Source of the DNA: Pseudomonas sp. BN417
GTDB taxonomy: Bacteria > Pseudomonadota > Gammaproteobacteria > Pseudomonadales > Pseudomonadaceae
Reading direction: 5' to 3'
Assembly: GCF_029871205.1 (NCBI RefSeq)
Contig: NZ_SSOJ01000139.1
Location: 108,384-172,383 of the forward strand
Length of the DNA: 64,000 nt
Shown here piece after piece: positions 8,072 to 17,646 of the stretch; the first letter of the stretch is position 1; every line of letters begins with the position of its first letter. Below the pieces are notes generated by a model. It did no database searches. It saw nothing but the letters and a program-made list of their open reading frames with translations, and was not told the origin of the DNA. The translations under genes were made by a program, and so were the position numbers.

Positions 8072-8368
8072 GTGAGTAAAGCCAAGACCTCCACGCGCGG
8101 GGAGGTGACCGCGCGGGTGTTGGCGGCGATCCTCGGCGGATACGCGACGGCCTATGCGGCCACCGCATTCCTGTCCGTCTATCTGCCGCTGGTGCGCAGT
8201 GAAAGGGTGGTATTCGCCAGCCTGGCCTGCTTCGCCGTCTACACGATCGCCATCGTTTATGCCTTCGCAGCGCGCTCGGCCCTGTGCGCCTGGCTGGTGC
8301 TGGTGGGAGTGACCGTTCTGATGGCCCTCGCGGCCTACCTGCCAACCGACTTCGGAGTACGCCCATGA
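8072..8368 (+). CDS. DUF3649 family small membrane protein
   Basis: A 98-residue inner-membrane protein with three hydrophobic segments (LAAILGGYATAYAATAFLSV, VVFASLACFAVYTIAIVYAF, LCAWLVLVGVTVLMALAAYL). DUF3649 proteins sit beside PepSY membrane proteins and DUF3325 proteins in iron-uptake gene clusters, the arrangement seen here. The start is taken as GTG 8072, nine bases after GAAGG. The last codon overlaps the ATG of the next gene (ATGA), so the two are probably translationally coupled. The role is inferred from context. Confidence 0.8.
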   Translation: MSKAKTSTRGEVTARVLAAILGGYATAYAATAFLSVYLPLVRSERVVFASLACFAVYTIAIVYAFAARSALCAWLVLVGVTVLMALAAYLPTDFGVRP

Positions 8369-9888
8369 GCCTGCGGCAATCCATGGCAGGGCTGCATACC
8401 TGGGGCGGGCTGCTGCCGTCCTGGCTGCTCTTCGTCATCTTCTTCGCCGGCAGCATCGCCTGCTTCGACAAGGAACTGGAACGCTGGATGCGCCCGGCGC
8501 TGCATGAACCCTCCAGCCACACCCAGACCCTGGACCAGGTTCGCGAGGCCATGCTGGCCAAGGCGCCGGACGCGCATGCCATCTGGATTCGCCCGCCGAG
8601 CGAACGCGAGCCGTTCTACTTGGCAGGCTATGAACCGGCCGACGAGAGCGAGTTCGTGCGCTTCGCCCTGGACCCGGCCACCGGCGAGCCCATGCCGGAA
8701 ACCGTCGGCGGGCTGTTCTTCTTCACCCTGCACTACGACCTCAACGCCGGCATGATCGGTATGTACATAGTGGCGATCGCCGCCATGTTCATGCTGGTGG
8801 CGCTGGTCAGCGGCATCATCATCCACCGCCGCCTCTTCAAGGACTTCTTCACCCTGCGCCCGGACGCCAACGGCCAGCGCGCCTGGCTGGACGCCCACAA
8901 CCTGTTCGGCGTGGTGGGGCTGCCCTTCCACCTGGTCATCGCCTACACGGGCCTGGCCATCTTCGTGACCTTCTACATGCCCGCCGGCATCCAGCTGGCC
9001 TACAAGGGCGATGCCGAAGCCTTCTTCAACGACACCATGGGCGCCTACCACCGCGAGGGGGTGAAGCGCCCGGCGCCGGCGACTGCCTCGCTCGACAGCC
9101 TGCTGGCCGACGCCCACCGTCGCTGGGGAGGTTCGGAGACGGGCTGGATCAGCGTGCACCATCCGGGTGACGCCGCGGCTGTGGTGGACATCCGTCGCTA
9201 CGACCGCTCGGGCATCGTCGACTTCCAGTGGACGATGTCATACGACGCCGCCAGTGGCGAGCTGCTCCATGAACAGAAGCCGTACAGCGCTGGCTACAAC
9301 AGCTACGCCTGGCTGACCAACCTGCATATGGCGCAGTTCGGTGGACAGATCGTCCGCGCGCTCTACCTGCTGCTTGGCCTGATGGGCTGCGCCATGCTGG
9401 TGGCCGGTCTGCAGGTCTGGCTGCGCAAGCGCGAGGCGCGCAGTAGCCGTGGCATCGGCCTGGTCCGTGCACTCAACGGCGCGGTGATCGGTGGCCTGCC
9501 CATCGCCAGCCTGGGCCTGCTCTATGGCAACCGCCTGCTGTCGGCCGGTATGGCCGAGCGTGCCAGCGCGGAAAGCTGGGTCTTCGTCGGCGTCTGGCTG
9601 CTGGTGGCGGTCTGGGCCATCCTGCGCCGCAATAGTGGCAAGGTCGCTCGCGACGTGCTCGCCACCGTTGCCGTCCTGGCTGTCGGCCTGCCGCTGCTGA
9701 ACGCTATGGTCACTCCCCAGGGCAGCCTGCTGGCGACCCTCGGCCGTGGCGATTGGGACATGGCCGGCATCGACTTGGTGCTGCTCGCCTCCGGAGCCCT
9801 ATGCGGCTTGCTGGCCTGGCGCCGCTCCCTGCCGCAGGCGGAGAAGACCGTGCGGGTCCGCCGCCGCCTGTTGGAGGAGAGCGCCTGA
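8365..9888 (+). CDS. PepSY-associated transmembrane protein (iron-uptake type)
   Basis: A 507-residue inner-membrane protein. The N-terminal HTWGGLLPSWLLFVIFFAGS and the later IAAMFMLVALVSGIIIHRR and HNLFGVVGLPFHLVIAYTG match the PepSY_TM family, with histidines in or near membrane segments as in haem-binding ferric reductases. Periplasmic PepSY regions lie at roughly residues 45-130 and 230-310, followed by more membrane segments at the C-terminus. Relatives are thought to reduce or help release iron from siderophores. The ATG at 8365 overlaps the upstream stop, and the stop overlaps the next start, so this is a tight three-gene operon. No TonB-dependent receptor is adjacent. Confidence 0.85.
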   Translation: MSLRQSMAGLHTWGGLLPSWLLFVIFFAGSIACFDKELERWMRPALHEPSSHTQTLDQVREAMLAKAPDAHAIWIRPPSEREPFYLAGYEPADESEFVRFALDPATGEPMPETVGGLFFFTLHYDLNAGMIGMYIVAIAAMFMLVALVSGIIIHRRLFKDFFTLRPDANGQRAWLDAHNLFGVVGLPFHLVIAYTGLAIFVTFYMPAGIQLAYKGDAEAFFNDTMGAYHREGVKRPAPATASLDSLLADAHRRWGGSETGWISVHHPGDAAAVVDIRRYDRSGIVDFQWTMSYDAASGELLHEQKPYSAGYNSYAWLTNLHMAQFGGQIVRALYLLLGLMGCAMLVAGLQVWLRKREARSSRGIGLVRALNGAVIGGLPIASLGLLYGNRLLSAGMAERASAESWVFVGVWLLVAVWAILRRNSGKVARDVLATVAVLAVGLPLLNAMVTPQGSLLATLGRGDWDMAGIDLVLLASGALCGLLAWRRSLPQAEKTVRVRRRLLEESA

Positions 9889-10214
9889 TGCTGGTCCTGA
9901 GTTTTGCCTTCTGCTACCTGGCCATGACTGGCCTGGCTCTGGCCATGTCGCGCCAGCACAAGCTGGTCCTGAATGGCGCTCCCAGTGAAAGCCGCAGCCG
10001 CCTGCTGCGGGGCGGTGCAGGGCTAGCCATGGTCCTTGCACTGGTTCTCATCATCGCTGAGCTGGGTGGGGAAATCGGCGGCGTGATCTGGCTGCTGCAA
10101 CTGATGCTCGCCGGCCTCCTGCTGGTCGTCCTGCTGGCCTGGAAAACTCGCTGGGTCGTGCCGCTGGTGGCGCTGCTGCCGGTGGGCGGGGGCCTGCTGG
10201 CGCTGGTGGGATGA
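9888..10214 (+). CDS. DUF3325 family small membrane protein
   Basis: A 108-residue protein with three hydrophobic segments. The N-terminal FAFCYLAMTGLALAMSRQHK is the DUF3325 hallmark. Its ATG overlaps the upstream TGA by one base. It is the third member of the DUF3649-PepSY-DUF3325 set that accompanies ferric-siderophore uptake in many proteobacteria; the individual role is unknown. A strong hairpin follows seven bases after the stop. Confidence 0.8.
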   Translation: MLVLSFAFCYLAMTGLALAMSRQHKLVLNGAPSESRSRLLRGGAGLAMVLALVLIIAELGGEIGGVIWLLQLMLAGLLLVVLLAWKTRWVVPLVALLPVGGGLLALVG

Positions 10215-10220
10215 ATCGAC

Positions 10221-10246
10221 AAGGGCAGGTCGGAAGACCTGCCCTT
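10221..10246. terminator. Hairpin after the PepSY operon
   Basis: AAGGGCAGGTC and GACCTGCCCTT form a perfect 11-bp stem with a GGAA loop, directly after the DUF3325 stop. There is no T-run after it, so it may be a weak terminator or an RNA 3'-end stabiliser. Confidence 0.5.
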
Positions 10247-10357
10247 CGAGCTTCTGCGGCAGTACATTGCCGTCCGACTGGAGCCGCTTCCCGTTCGCAT
10301 CGCCGGGCGTACACTGGTGCTGGCGGTGAGCCAGTCGTCACCGTCAGGAGGTGTTCC

Positions 10358-10867
10358 ATGCGATCCACGCTGCCCCTCGTCGTACTGGCCCTGGTGATCC
10401 TTTCCCCGACGGTGCTGGCATCCACCACCGAGGTCAGCTTCACCAATCCCGAGAAGTTCAGCGACGCGCGCCTGAACCGTGATTATGGGCGCGGGGCGGA
10501 TGACTTCGTGCTCAAGGACCTCAAGGCCCATATCGAGAAACTGGGCAAGCGCTACCTGCAGCCCGGGCAGAGCCTCAAGGTGGACATCCTCGATATCGAC
10601 CTGGCCGGCCGGTACGAACCCTGGCGGATCAACTTTCAGGACGTGCGCTTCATGCGCGAGGTGACCTGGCCGCGGATCAAGCTGCACTACAGCCTGGAAC
10701 AGGACGGCAAGACCCTGGTCAGCCGTGATGTCACGGTGATCGACCAGTCCTACCTGCAACACGGCAACTACTACTTCAGCAACGACCGCCTGCGGTACGA
10801 GAAGACCATGCTGGACGACTGGTTCCGCTGGAACATCGGTCCGAAGGACAAGACGGTTTCCTATTGA
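10358..10867 (+). CDS. DUF3016 family secreted protein
   Basis: A 169-residue protein with a signal peptide (LPLVVLALVILSPTVLAS) and then a DUF3016-type periplasmic domain (VSFTNPEKFSDARL, LKDLKAHIEKLGKRYLQPGQ, VDILDIDLAGRYEP). The start ATG 10358 follows CAGGAGGTGTTCC, a strong ribosome binding site. The function of the family is not established. It stands alone between a hairpin and an array of degenerate sequence. Confidence 0.8.
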   Translation: MRSTLPLVVLALVILSPTVLASTTEVSFTNPEKFSDARLNRDYGRGADDFVLKDLKAHIEKLGKRYLQPGQSLKVDILDIDLAGRYEPWRINFQDVRFMREVTWPRIKLHYSLEQDGKTLVSRDVTVIDQSYLQHGNYYFSNDRLRYEKTMLDDWFRWNIGPKDKTVSY

Positions 10868-10880
10868 GTGGAATTGCCGG

Positions 10881-10923
10881 GCAGGCCTGCGGCCTGCTTC
10901 GCGAATGAATTCGCCCCCACAGG
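10881..10923 (+). repeat. REP-like element, GCGAATGAATTCGC family
   Basis: The hairpin GCAGGCC-TGC-GGCCTGC (perfect 7-bp arms) is followed by the palindromic core GCGAATGAATTCGC at 10901-10914 and the tail CCCCCACAGG. Other copies lie at 13083, 13197, 29158-29256, 32449 and 53679-53781. The rest of 10868-11190 holds no recognisable gene. Confidence 0.8.
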
Positions 10924-11189
10924 AAAAGCACTGGACCTTAGGCGCGGGTCACCCGTCTCCCTTCAGGGGAAGGAGGCCAGTCTTATCCGGGACACTCGGC
11001 AGAAATCGCCCACCGGAGCCAGATGCAGGGTGCGCCATCTGCACCGACCCTGCACTGCGTCAAACTCCTGGTGCGCACGGCACACCCTAGGGGATCAGTT
11101 TCATCCTGCTGCTCCGCCGAGTCGCCACAGGCAAAGCCGGTGACTCATTACCACGTCCCAAAGACGTATATGGACTCCTCCCCAGCGGC

Positions 11190-11554
11190 AAGCCGTCCAG
11201 CAAGCGGTCCAACTCCACCAGGATTGCCAGGATGATGGCGCGTTCCTCCTCGCTCGGCGCCTCGGCTTCCGGTAGCGAGGCCAGGGCCTGGGGTAGGCGC
11301 GTTCGATATCCTGGCGGCGGTAGTGGTTGGCCAGCACACGCTTGGCCACCGTGCTGAGGAAGGCGCGGGGCTCGAGGATGGCTGGCTGATCGCGGGCCAG
11401 GAGCACATGGAGAAAGATGCTGGGCCAGGTCGGCAGCATTCTGCGGGCAGCCCAGGCGGCGTGGCCAACCGGTCAGCCAACTGTGGTGGTCGCTGTACAA
11501 CGGGTGCAGGGATTCGGCCGGCGGGGGCGGAGATGCGTCGGCGCCGTGATTCAA
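11190..11554 (-). pseudogene. FecI-like ECF sigma factor, frameshifted and 3'-truncated
   Basis: Read on the minus strand, three frames join to give an ECF-sigma sequence: first LYSDHHSWLTGW and RRLGCPQNAADLAQ, then after a shift near 11430 LLARDQPAILEPRAFLSTVA and KRVLANHYRRQDIERAY, then after a second shift near 11295 ALASLPEAEAPSEEERAIIL and VELDRLLDGLP. This matches FecI-type sigma region 2 and the linker; region 4 is absent and the frame runs into unrelated sequence. FecI sigmas activate siderophore-receptor operons and are usually followed by fecR, which is also absent. The gene is dead as read, and sequencing error cannot account for the missing 3' end. Boundaries are approximate. Confidence 0.8.
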
Positions 11555-11721
11555 GGGCTGGATCCGGAAACAAGTGGGAATGCTTCGCGCTCTATAGTTG
11601 CCGGCCGGATTTCAGCAATAATCTGAAATTCGCGATGAAGTCTGCATTCTTAGTGTAGGAAGGCAGGAACCGCGAAAACCGACGTGTGGTCAATTGGTAA
11701 CAATCCTTGGAGAAACCCCCC

Positions 11722-12129
11722 ATGCTTTCGCGTCCCTGCAACCGTCGTCTGGCTTCCGTCCTGATTGCCAGCCAGTTCGCCTTCCTCGCCCAGATGCCCC
11801 TGGCTCAGGCGGCCATGATCGGCACGCCTCAGGCCATGCAGGAGCAACAGCTGCCGCAGCACCAACCCGTCGACCGCGAACAGTTGCGCGCCATGCTCGA
11901 CGACCAGCAGGTCCAGCAGAAACTCGAATCCCTCGGCGTACCGCGCGAGCAGGTGGAAGCCCGGATCGCCAGCCTGACGCCGGCGGAACTGCAGCAGTTC
12001 AACCAGCGCCTGGAGCAGGAACCGGTCGGTGGCTGGGTCGGCATCATCGTGCTGTTCCTGGTGATCTTCATCATCACCGACATGCTCTGCGCCACTGACA
12101 TCTTCAGCTTCATCAAGTGCATCAACTGA
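11722..12129 (+). CDS. PA2779-family small secreted protein with C-terminal hydrophobic tail
   Basis: A 135-residue protein. A signal peptide covers about residues 1-31 (VLIASQFAFLAQMPLAQA). A polar, helix-prone, Gln/Glu-rich middle follows (DREQLRAMLDDQQVQQKLES, then AELQQFNQRLEQE). Next come Gly-Gly at 103-104 and a strongly hydrophobic 31-residue tail with cysteines at 123 and 133. The start is ATG 11722, nine bases after TTGGAG; an earlier TTG overlaps that site and was rejected. The stop overlaps the start of the C39-like peptidase gene (TGATG), so the two are coupled. The pair exists in PAO1 as PA2779/PA2778, as I recall. The function is unknown. The tail could be a membrane anchor or a released peptide. 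Confidence 0.8.
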   Translation: MLSRPCNRRLASVLIASQFAFLAQMPLAQAAMIGTPQAMQEQQLPQHQPVDREQLRAMLDDQQVQQKLESLGVPREQVEARIASLTPAELQQFNQRLEQEPVGGWVGIIVLFLVIFIITDMLCATDIFSFIKCIN

Positions 12130-13079
12130 TGCGCCCCTGGCTGGCCGTGGTGATCCTGGCCCTGGCCGGTTGCGCGGGGCAGCAACCCATGCTGCCCCCC
12201 CAGAGCGACCGCCTGCCGCAGCGGGTGGAGCTCACGCAGACGCCTTTCTATCCGCAGGAAATCTACCAGTGCGGCCCGGCCGCGCTTGCCACCGTGCTGG
12301 TGCAGCGTGGGGTGAAAACCTCGCCCGAGGAACTGGCGCCGAAGGTCTACCTGCCGACCCGGCAGGGCAGCCTGAAGCTGGAGCTGGTGGCTGCCGCGCG
12401 CCAGCACGGCATGCTGGTCTACCCGCTGGAGCCGAACCTGGACGCGCTGCTGGCCCAGGTAGCGGCGGGCAACCCGGTGCTGGTGATGCAGAACCTTGGC
12501 CTGGACTGGCTGCCGCGCTGGCACTTCGCGGTGGTGGTGGGTTTCGACCGGTCCCGGGATGAACTGGTACTGCGTTCCGGCACCGAGAAGCGCTGGATAA
12601 CCGACCTGCGCAGCTTCGACCGCACCTGGGAGCGGGCCGAACGCTGGGCCGTGGTGACCTTGCCGGCAGAGCATTTGCCGGCCGAGGCGCGCCTGGAACC
12701 CTGGATCAAGGCAGCCAGCGACCTGGAGGAAACCTCCCAGCGGCCGGTGGCCGAACGCGCCTACCGCACGGCCGCCGAGCACTGGCCGCAGGAAGCCCTG
12801 CCGCTCTTCGCCCTGGCCAACGCGCGCTATGCCGATGGCGACCGCGACGGCGCGGAGCAGGCCCTGCGGGAAAGCCTGAAGCGCAAGCCGGACTACGCCC
12901 TGGGCTGGTTCAACCTGTCCGAGGTGCTCAACGAGAAGGGCTGCGCCAGCCAGGCCAGCCAGGCCAGGGCCTGCGCCCGGCAACTGGCGCCCGATGACCC
13001 GCGCCTGGCGACTCCTTTGGTAGAAGCTGGCGGGAAGGGACAGTGCGTGGCGTTGCCGATGTGCAGTGCGGGGCGGTAG
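12129..13079 (+). CDS. C39-like cysteine peptidase lipoprotein with TPR repeats
   Basis: A 316-residue lipoprotein (signal with lipobox LAGC, Cys15). Residues 33-150 form a papain-like C39 domain with catalytic cysteine 48 in QCGPAAL and histidine 132 in RWHFAVVVGFD. The expected third-residue position reads VLRSG instead of the usual NDP. Residues 175-290 hold tetratricopeptide-like helices (AYRTAAEHWPQEALPLFALA, then DGAEQALRESLKRKPDYALG). ABC-transporter C39 domains cleave after double glycine; this protein has no transporter part and should face the periplasm. Its ATG overlaps the stop of the PA2779-like gene, which carries a Gly-Gly site. An alternative GTG start at 12117 is less likely. 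Confidence 0.85.
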   Translation: MRPWLAVVILALAGCAGQQPMLPPQSDRLPQRVELTQTPFYPQEIYQCGPAALATVLVQRGVKTSPEELAPKVYLPTRQGSLKLELVAAARQHGMLVYPLEPNLDALLAQVAAGNPVLVMQNLGLDWLPRWHFAVVVGFDRSRDELVLRSGTEKRWITDLRSFDRTWERAERWAVVTLPAEHLPAEARLEPWIKAASDLEETSQRPVAERAYRTAAEHWPQEALPLFALANARYADGDRDGAEQALRESLKRKPDYALGWFNLSEVLNEKGCASQASQARACARQLAPDDPRLATPLVEAGGKGQCVALPMCSAGR

Positions 13080-13082
13080 CAC

Positions 13083-13110
13083 GCTATCGCGAATGAATTC
13101 GCTCCTGCAG
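13083..13110 (+). repeat. REP-like element, GCGAATGAATTCGC family (degenerate hairpin)
   Basis: The core GCGAATGAATTCGC at 13089-13102 with tail TCCTGCAG follows the C39 gene almost directly. The usual 7-bp hairpin is reduced here to TAGC/GCTA. Confidence 0.7.
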
Positions 13111-13125
13111 CGCGGCGCTCGGGCC

Positions 13126-13156
13126 GTTGGGCTTCGCGTAGCTCAGCCCAACCTAC
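13126..13156. repeat. Inverted repeat GTTGGGCTTCGC...CCCAACCTAC
   Basis: GTTGGGC pairs with GCCCAAC around CTTCGCGTAGCTCA. The same unit forms one arm of the larger palindrome at 20390-20475. Confidence 0.65.
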
Positions 13157-13196
13157 GGGCTGGAGCCGGCCAGGTGTTTGGCAGGAAATCAGACGG

Positions 13197-13239
13197 GCAG
13201 ACCTGCGGCCTGCTCAGCGAATGAATTCGACCCCACAGG
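13197..13239 (+). repeat. REP-like element, GCGAATGAATTCG family
   Basis: GCAGACCTGCGGCCTGC followed by the core GCGAATGAATTCGA (one change from the consensus) and CCCCACAGG. It lies between the C39 gene and the terminator at 13261. Confidence 0.75.
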
Positions 13240-13260
13240 AAAAGCAGACCTCCCGCCCAC

Positions 13261-13290
13261 AAAAAAGCCCCGCGAATGCGGGGCTTTTTC
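13261..13290. terminator. Bidirectional rho-independent terminator
   Basis: AAAAAAGCCCCGC-GAAT-GCGGGGCTTTTT: a perfect GC stem with an A-run on one side and a T-run on the other. It serves the plus-strand peptidase gene and the minus-strand SDR gene. Confidence 0.9.
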
Positions 13291-13304
13291 ATCAGGCCGA
13301 GGCC

Positions 13305-14063
13305 TTACAGGCGCAGGCCGCCGTCCAGTTCCAGGATGCGACCGGTGTAGTAGTCGTTCTCCAGGATGTAGGCCACCGAGTGGGCAATTTCCAGCGGCTT
13401 GCCCAGGCGCTTGAGCGGGATGCCGGAGGTCATCTTTTCCAGGGCTTCCGGCTTCATGCTGGCGACCATGTCGGTCTCGATGAAGCCCGGCGCCACGCCA
13501 GCGACGCGGATGCCGTAGCGCGCCAGCTCCTTGGCCCAGACCACGGTGTCGGCGGCGACGCCGGCCTTGGCCGCGGAGTAGTTGGCCTGGCCCATGTTGC
13601 CGGCACGGGAGATGGAGGAGATGTTGATGATCGCGCCCTGGTTATCCAGTTCGATCATCTTGGCCGCGACTTCGCGGGTGCAGAGGAAGACGCCGGTCAG
13701 GTTGACGTCGATCACCGACTGCCACTGGGCCAGGCTCATCTTGGTCATTTCGCCGTCCTTGACCTTGATGGTCAGGCCGTCGCGCAGGATGCCGGCGTTG
13801 TTCACCAGGCCGTTGATGGCGCCGAAGTCTTCGGCCACCTGGGCGACCATGTGGGTCACCTGCTCTTCGTTGGCCACGTTGCACAGGTAGGCGCGGGCGT
13901 CGCCGCCGGCAGCCTTGCAGGCGGCCACGGCCTCATCGAGTTTCTCCTGGTTGAGGTCCACCAGGGCCAGCTTCGCGCCCTTGGCCGCCAGGTACTCACC
14001 CATGGCGCGGCCGAGGCCCTGGCAACCACCGGTGATGATGATGACCTTGTCTTTCAGTTGCAT
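13305..14063 (-). CDS. Short-chain dehydrogenase/reductase, FabG-like
   Basis: A 252-residue classical SDR. Cofactor motif TGGCQGLG near residue 12, NNAG near residue 90, catalytic serine in [10 protein letters not shown], and YSAAK (Tyr-x-x-x-Lys) near residue 164. The end [20 protein letters not shown] and ELDGGLRL is typical of 3-oxoacyl reductases. Two of the four glycines of TGxxxGxG are kept, with Cys-Gln inside. The ATG at 14063 follows GAGGGGAATCAC. It is divergent from the HugZ-like gene, as PAO1 PA4389 is from PA4388. The substrate is probably a 3-oxoacyl-CoA or -ACP but is not shown by sequence. There is no adjacent fatty-acid synthesis gene. Confidence 0.88.
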   Translation of the reverse strand: MQLKDKVIIITGGCQGLGRAMGEYLAAKGAKLALVDLNQEKLDEAVAACKAAGGDARAYLCNVANEEQVTHMVAQVAEDFGAINGLVNNAGILRDGLTIKVKDGEMTKMSLAQWQSVIDVNLTGVFLCTREVAAKMIELDNQGAIINISSISRAGNMGQANYSAAKAGVAADTVVWAKELARYGIRVAGVAPGFIETDMVASMKPEALEKMTSGIPLKRLGKPLEIAHSVAYILENDYYTGRILELDGGLRL

Positions 14064-14167
14064 GTGATTCCCCTCGAATAACTGTCGCATTGCCCCCGCT
14101 GGCGCCGTTAAACCGCTATTCTGGGCGCTCGTCCGTTTTCGACGGATTCTCTGCGAGGAGTCATAAG

Positions 14168-14899
14168 GTGAGCGTGAAAGCCGCAAAGCATGCACGAGAA
14201 TTGCTGCTCAAGGAATACCGTGGGGTGCTGTCCACCCATTCCAAGGCCATGCCGGGCTTTCCTTTCGGATCAGTGGTGCCCTATTGCCTGGATGCCGAAG
14301 GCCGGCCGCTGATCCTGATCAGCCGCATCGCCCAGCACACCCATAACCTGCAGAAGGACGCGAAATGCTCGCTGCTGGTGGGCGAGCGCGGCGCCGAGGA
14401 TGTCCAGGCGGCGGGGCGCCTGACCCTGCTGGCCGAAGCCCGGCATATAGAGGGCGAGGCCGAGGTCGAGGCCGCCGCCACCCGCTACTACCGCTATTTC
14501 CCCCAGGCGGTGGACTACCACCGTACCCACGACTTCGGCTTCTGGCGCCTGGAGCCGGTACGCGCGCGTTTCATCGGCGGCTTCGGCGCCATCCACTGGG
14601 TCGACCAGCTGGTGCTGGCCAATGCCTTCGCCGGTGAGGCGGAAATCGGCATGCTGGAACACATGAACAGCGACCACGCCAATGCCATCGCCCACTATGT
14701 GGCGTTGGCCGGGCTGCCCACGGAGCCGACGGCGGAGATGGTCGGGATCGACACTGAAGGCTTCCACCTACGTATTGGTCAGACGCTTCACTGGTTGCCC
14801 TTCCCAACATCCTGTAACAACCCAGGTGCGGTCCGTCAGGCCTTGGTACAGCTGGCTCGCGCCGAATCCTGGCCGACCGGCGGAGAGCCCGAGGCTTGA
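14168..14899 (+). CDS. HugZ-family protein (haem-oxygenase-like / FMN-binding split barrel with DUF2470)
   Basis: A 243-residue two-domain protein. Residues 1-150 form a pyridoxamine-phosphate-oxidase-like split barrel ([44 protein letters not shown]). Residues 160-235 form a DUF2470 domain ([32 protein letters not shown]). HugZ proteins degrade haem in Helicobacter and Campylobacter; many family members have no proven activity. The start is taken as GTG 14168, eight bases after GAGGAG. It shares a 104-base promoter region with the divergent SDR gene. Confidence 0.85.
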   Translation: MSVKAAKHARELLLKEYRGVLSTHSKAMPGFPFGSVVPYCLDAEGRPLILISRIAQHTHNLQKDAKCSLLVGERGAEDVQAAGRLTLLAEARHIEGEAEVEAAATRYYRYFPQAVDYHRTHDFGFWRLEPVRARFIGGFGAIHWVDQLVLANAFAGEAEIGMLEHMNSDHANAIAHYVALAGLPTEPTAEMVGIDTEGFHLRIGQTLHWLPFPTSCNNPGAVRQALVQLARAESWPTGGEPEA

Positions 14900-14964
14900 A
14901 TTGGCGGAAGGCCGGCTTCATGTAGGGGGATATCGGAAGTCGTTCTTCCAGCAAGGAAACCCTG

Positions 14965-15417
14965 ATGCGCGCTTTTCTCTTCCTGTTCCTGCTCTTCCCG
15001 CTGATCGAGCTGGCCGTCCTGATCCAGGTCGGCAGCGTGATCGGTGTCCTGCCGACCCTGCTGTTGGTCATCGGCACCGCCGTGCTCGGCAGCGTGCTGT
15101 TGCGGGTGGCCGGGGTCGCAACTGCGTGGCGCGCCCGTGAGCGCCTGGCTCGCGGCGAGGTGCCCGAGCAGGAAATGCTCGAGGGCCTGCTGATCGCCGT
15201 CGGTGGTGGCCTGCTGCTGCTGCCGGGCTTCATCAGCGATGTGTTCGGCCTGCTCTGCCTGATTCCTTTCACCCGTCGCCTGTTCATCCGCAAGCTGCTC
15301 CAGCGTGCCCAGGAACAGGCCATGCGTCAGCGCGCCTTCGCCGATGACCTGGCCGCCCGCAGCGGCCAGACCCGCCCCAACGTGATCGAAGGCGAGTACG
15401 AGCGCCGCGACCGATAA
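14965..15417 (+). CDS. fxsA: FxsA family membrane protein
   Basis: A 150-residue cytoplasmic-membrane protein. The N-terminal MRAFLFLFLLFPLIELAVLI and the segment EGLLIAVGGGLLLLPGFISD then FGLLCLIPFTRR are the FxsA signature. It has three or four hydrophobic segments and a polar C-terminal tail. E. coli FxsA affects exclusion of phage T7 by F; the normal role is unknown. The ATG follows AAGGAAACCCTG. It sits upstream of groES, as in PAO1 PA4387 and E. coli. Confidence 0.92.
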   Translation: MRAFLFLFLLFPLIELAVLIQVGSVIGVLPTLLLVIGTAVLGSVLLRVAGVATAWRARERLARGEVPEQEMLEGLLIAVGGGLLLLPGFISDVFGLLCLIPFTRRLFIRKLLQRAQEQAMRQRAFADDLAARSGQTRPNVIEGEYERRDR

Positions 15418-15441
15418 AGTGCATATTTTTTTGCGCGTGCC

Positions 15442-15470
15442 CTTGAAATGCCTCCGGGCGCCCCTATGTA
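15442..15470 (+). promoter_or_regulatory. Heat-shock (sigma-32) promoter of groESL
   Basis: The -35 CTTGAAA (15442-15448) is separated by 12 bases from the -10 CCCCTATGTA (15461-15470). This is very close to the sigma-32 consensus and lies about 140 bases upstream of groS. Confidence 0.85.
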
Positions 15471-15612
15471 TCAGTCACCGCAAGGTTCCTGCCGGATGGC
15501 AGGTCTGATTCCAGCGGCGCGCCTGTAGCGCCGCAACCGGCTCCGCCGGAAATTACCAACCCGCCGGTGCCCGCACCGGTAGAAAGAAAAACAGTATTGG
15601 GAGAGATCGACA

Positions 15613-15906
15613 ATGAAGCTTCGTCCTCTGCATGACCGCGTCGTCATCCGTCGCAGCGAAGAAGAGACCAAAACCGCTGGCGGCATCGTGCTGCCGGGCT
15701 CGGCTGCCGAGAAGCCGAACCGTGGCGAAGTCGTCGCTGTAGGCACCGGTCGCCTGCTGGACAACGGCGAAGTGCGTCCGCTGGCCGTCAAGGTCGGTGA
15801 CCAGGTGGTGTTCGGCCCCTACTCGGGCAGCAACACCATCAAGGTTGATGGCGAAGAGCTGCTGGTGATGGGCGAGAGCGAAATCCTCGCCGTCGTAGAA
15901 GCCTGA
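15613..15906 (+). CDS. groS: Co-chaperonin GroES
   Basis: A 97-residue GroES, the exact usual length. It begins [14 protein letters not shown]; the mobile loop region [20 protein letters not shown] that binds GroEL is intact, and [19 protein letters not shown] and [18 protein letters not shown] complete the barrel. GroES caps the GroEL ring to form the folding chamber in the cytoplasm. The ATG follows GGGAGAGATCGACA. It is first of the two-gene groESL operon, 48 bases before groL, under the sigma-32 promoter at 15442. Confidence 0.98.
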   Translation: MKLRPLHDRVVIRRSEEETKTAGGIVLPGSAAEKPNRGEVVAVGTGRLLDNGEVRPLAVKVGDQVVFGPYSGSNTIKVDGEELLVMGESEILAVVEA

Positions 15907-15942
15907 GTTCCGCGAATCTCCGTCCAAACACAAAAGAATTGA

Positions 15943-17595
<1,653 letters not shown>

Positions 17596-17620
17596 GCCAC
17601 CCGGCCATCCGGTCTGAAGA

Positions 17621-17646
17621 AGCCCCGCCTTGTGCGGGGCTTTTTC
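17621..17646 (+). terminator. Rho-independent terminator of groESL
   Basis: AGCCCCGC-CTTGT-GCGGGGC followed by TTTTT, just after groL. Confidence 0.92.

Noticed and set aside
12117-12131. Earlier GTG start for the C39-like lipoprotein
   Set aside because: It would place four residues before the signal peptide and lacks a better ribosome binding site; the ATG at 12129 fits a standard lipoprotein signal.
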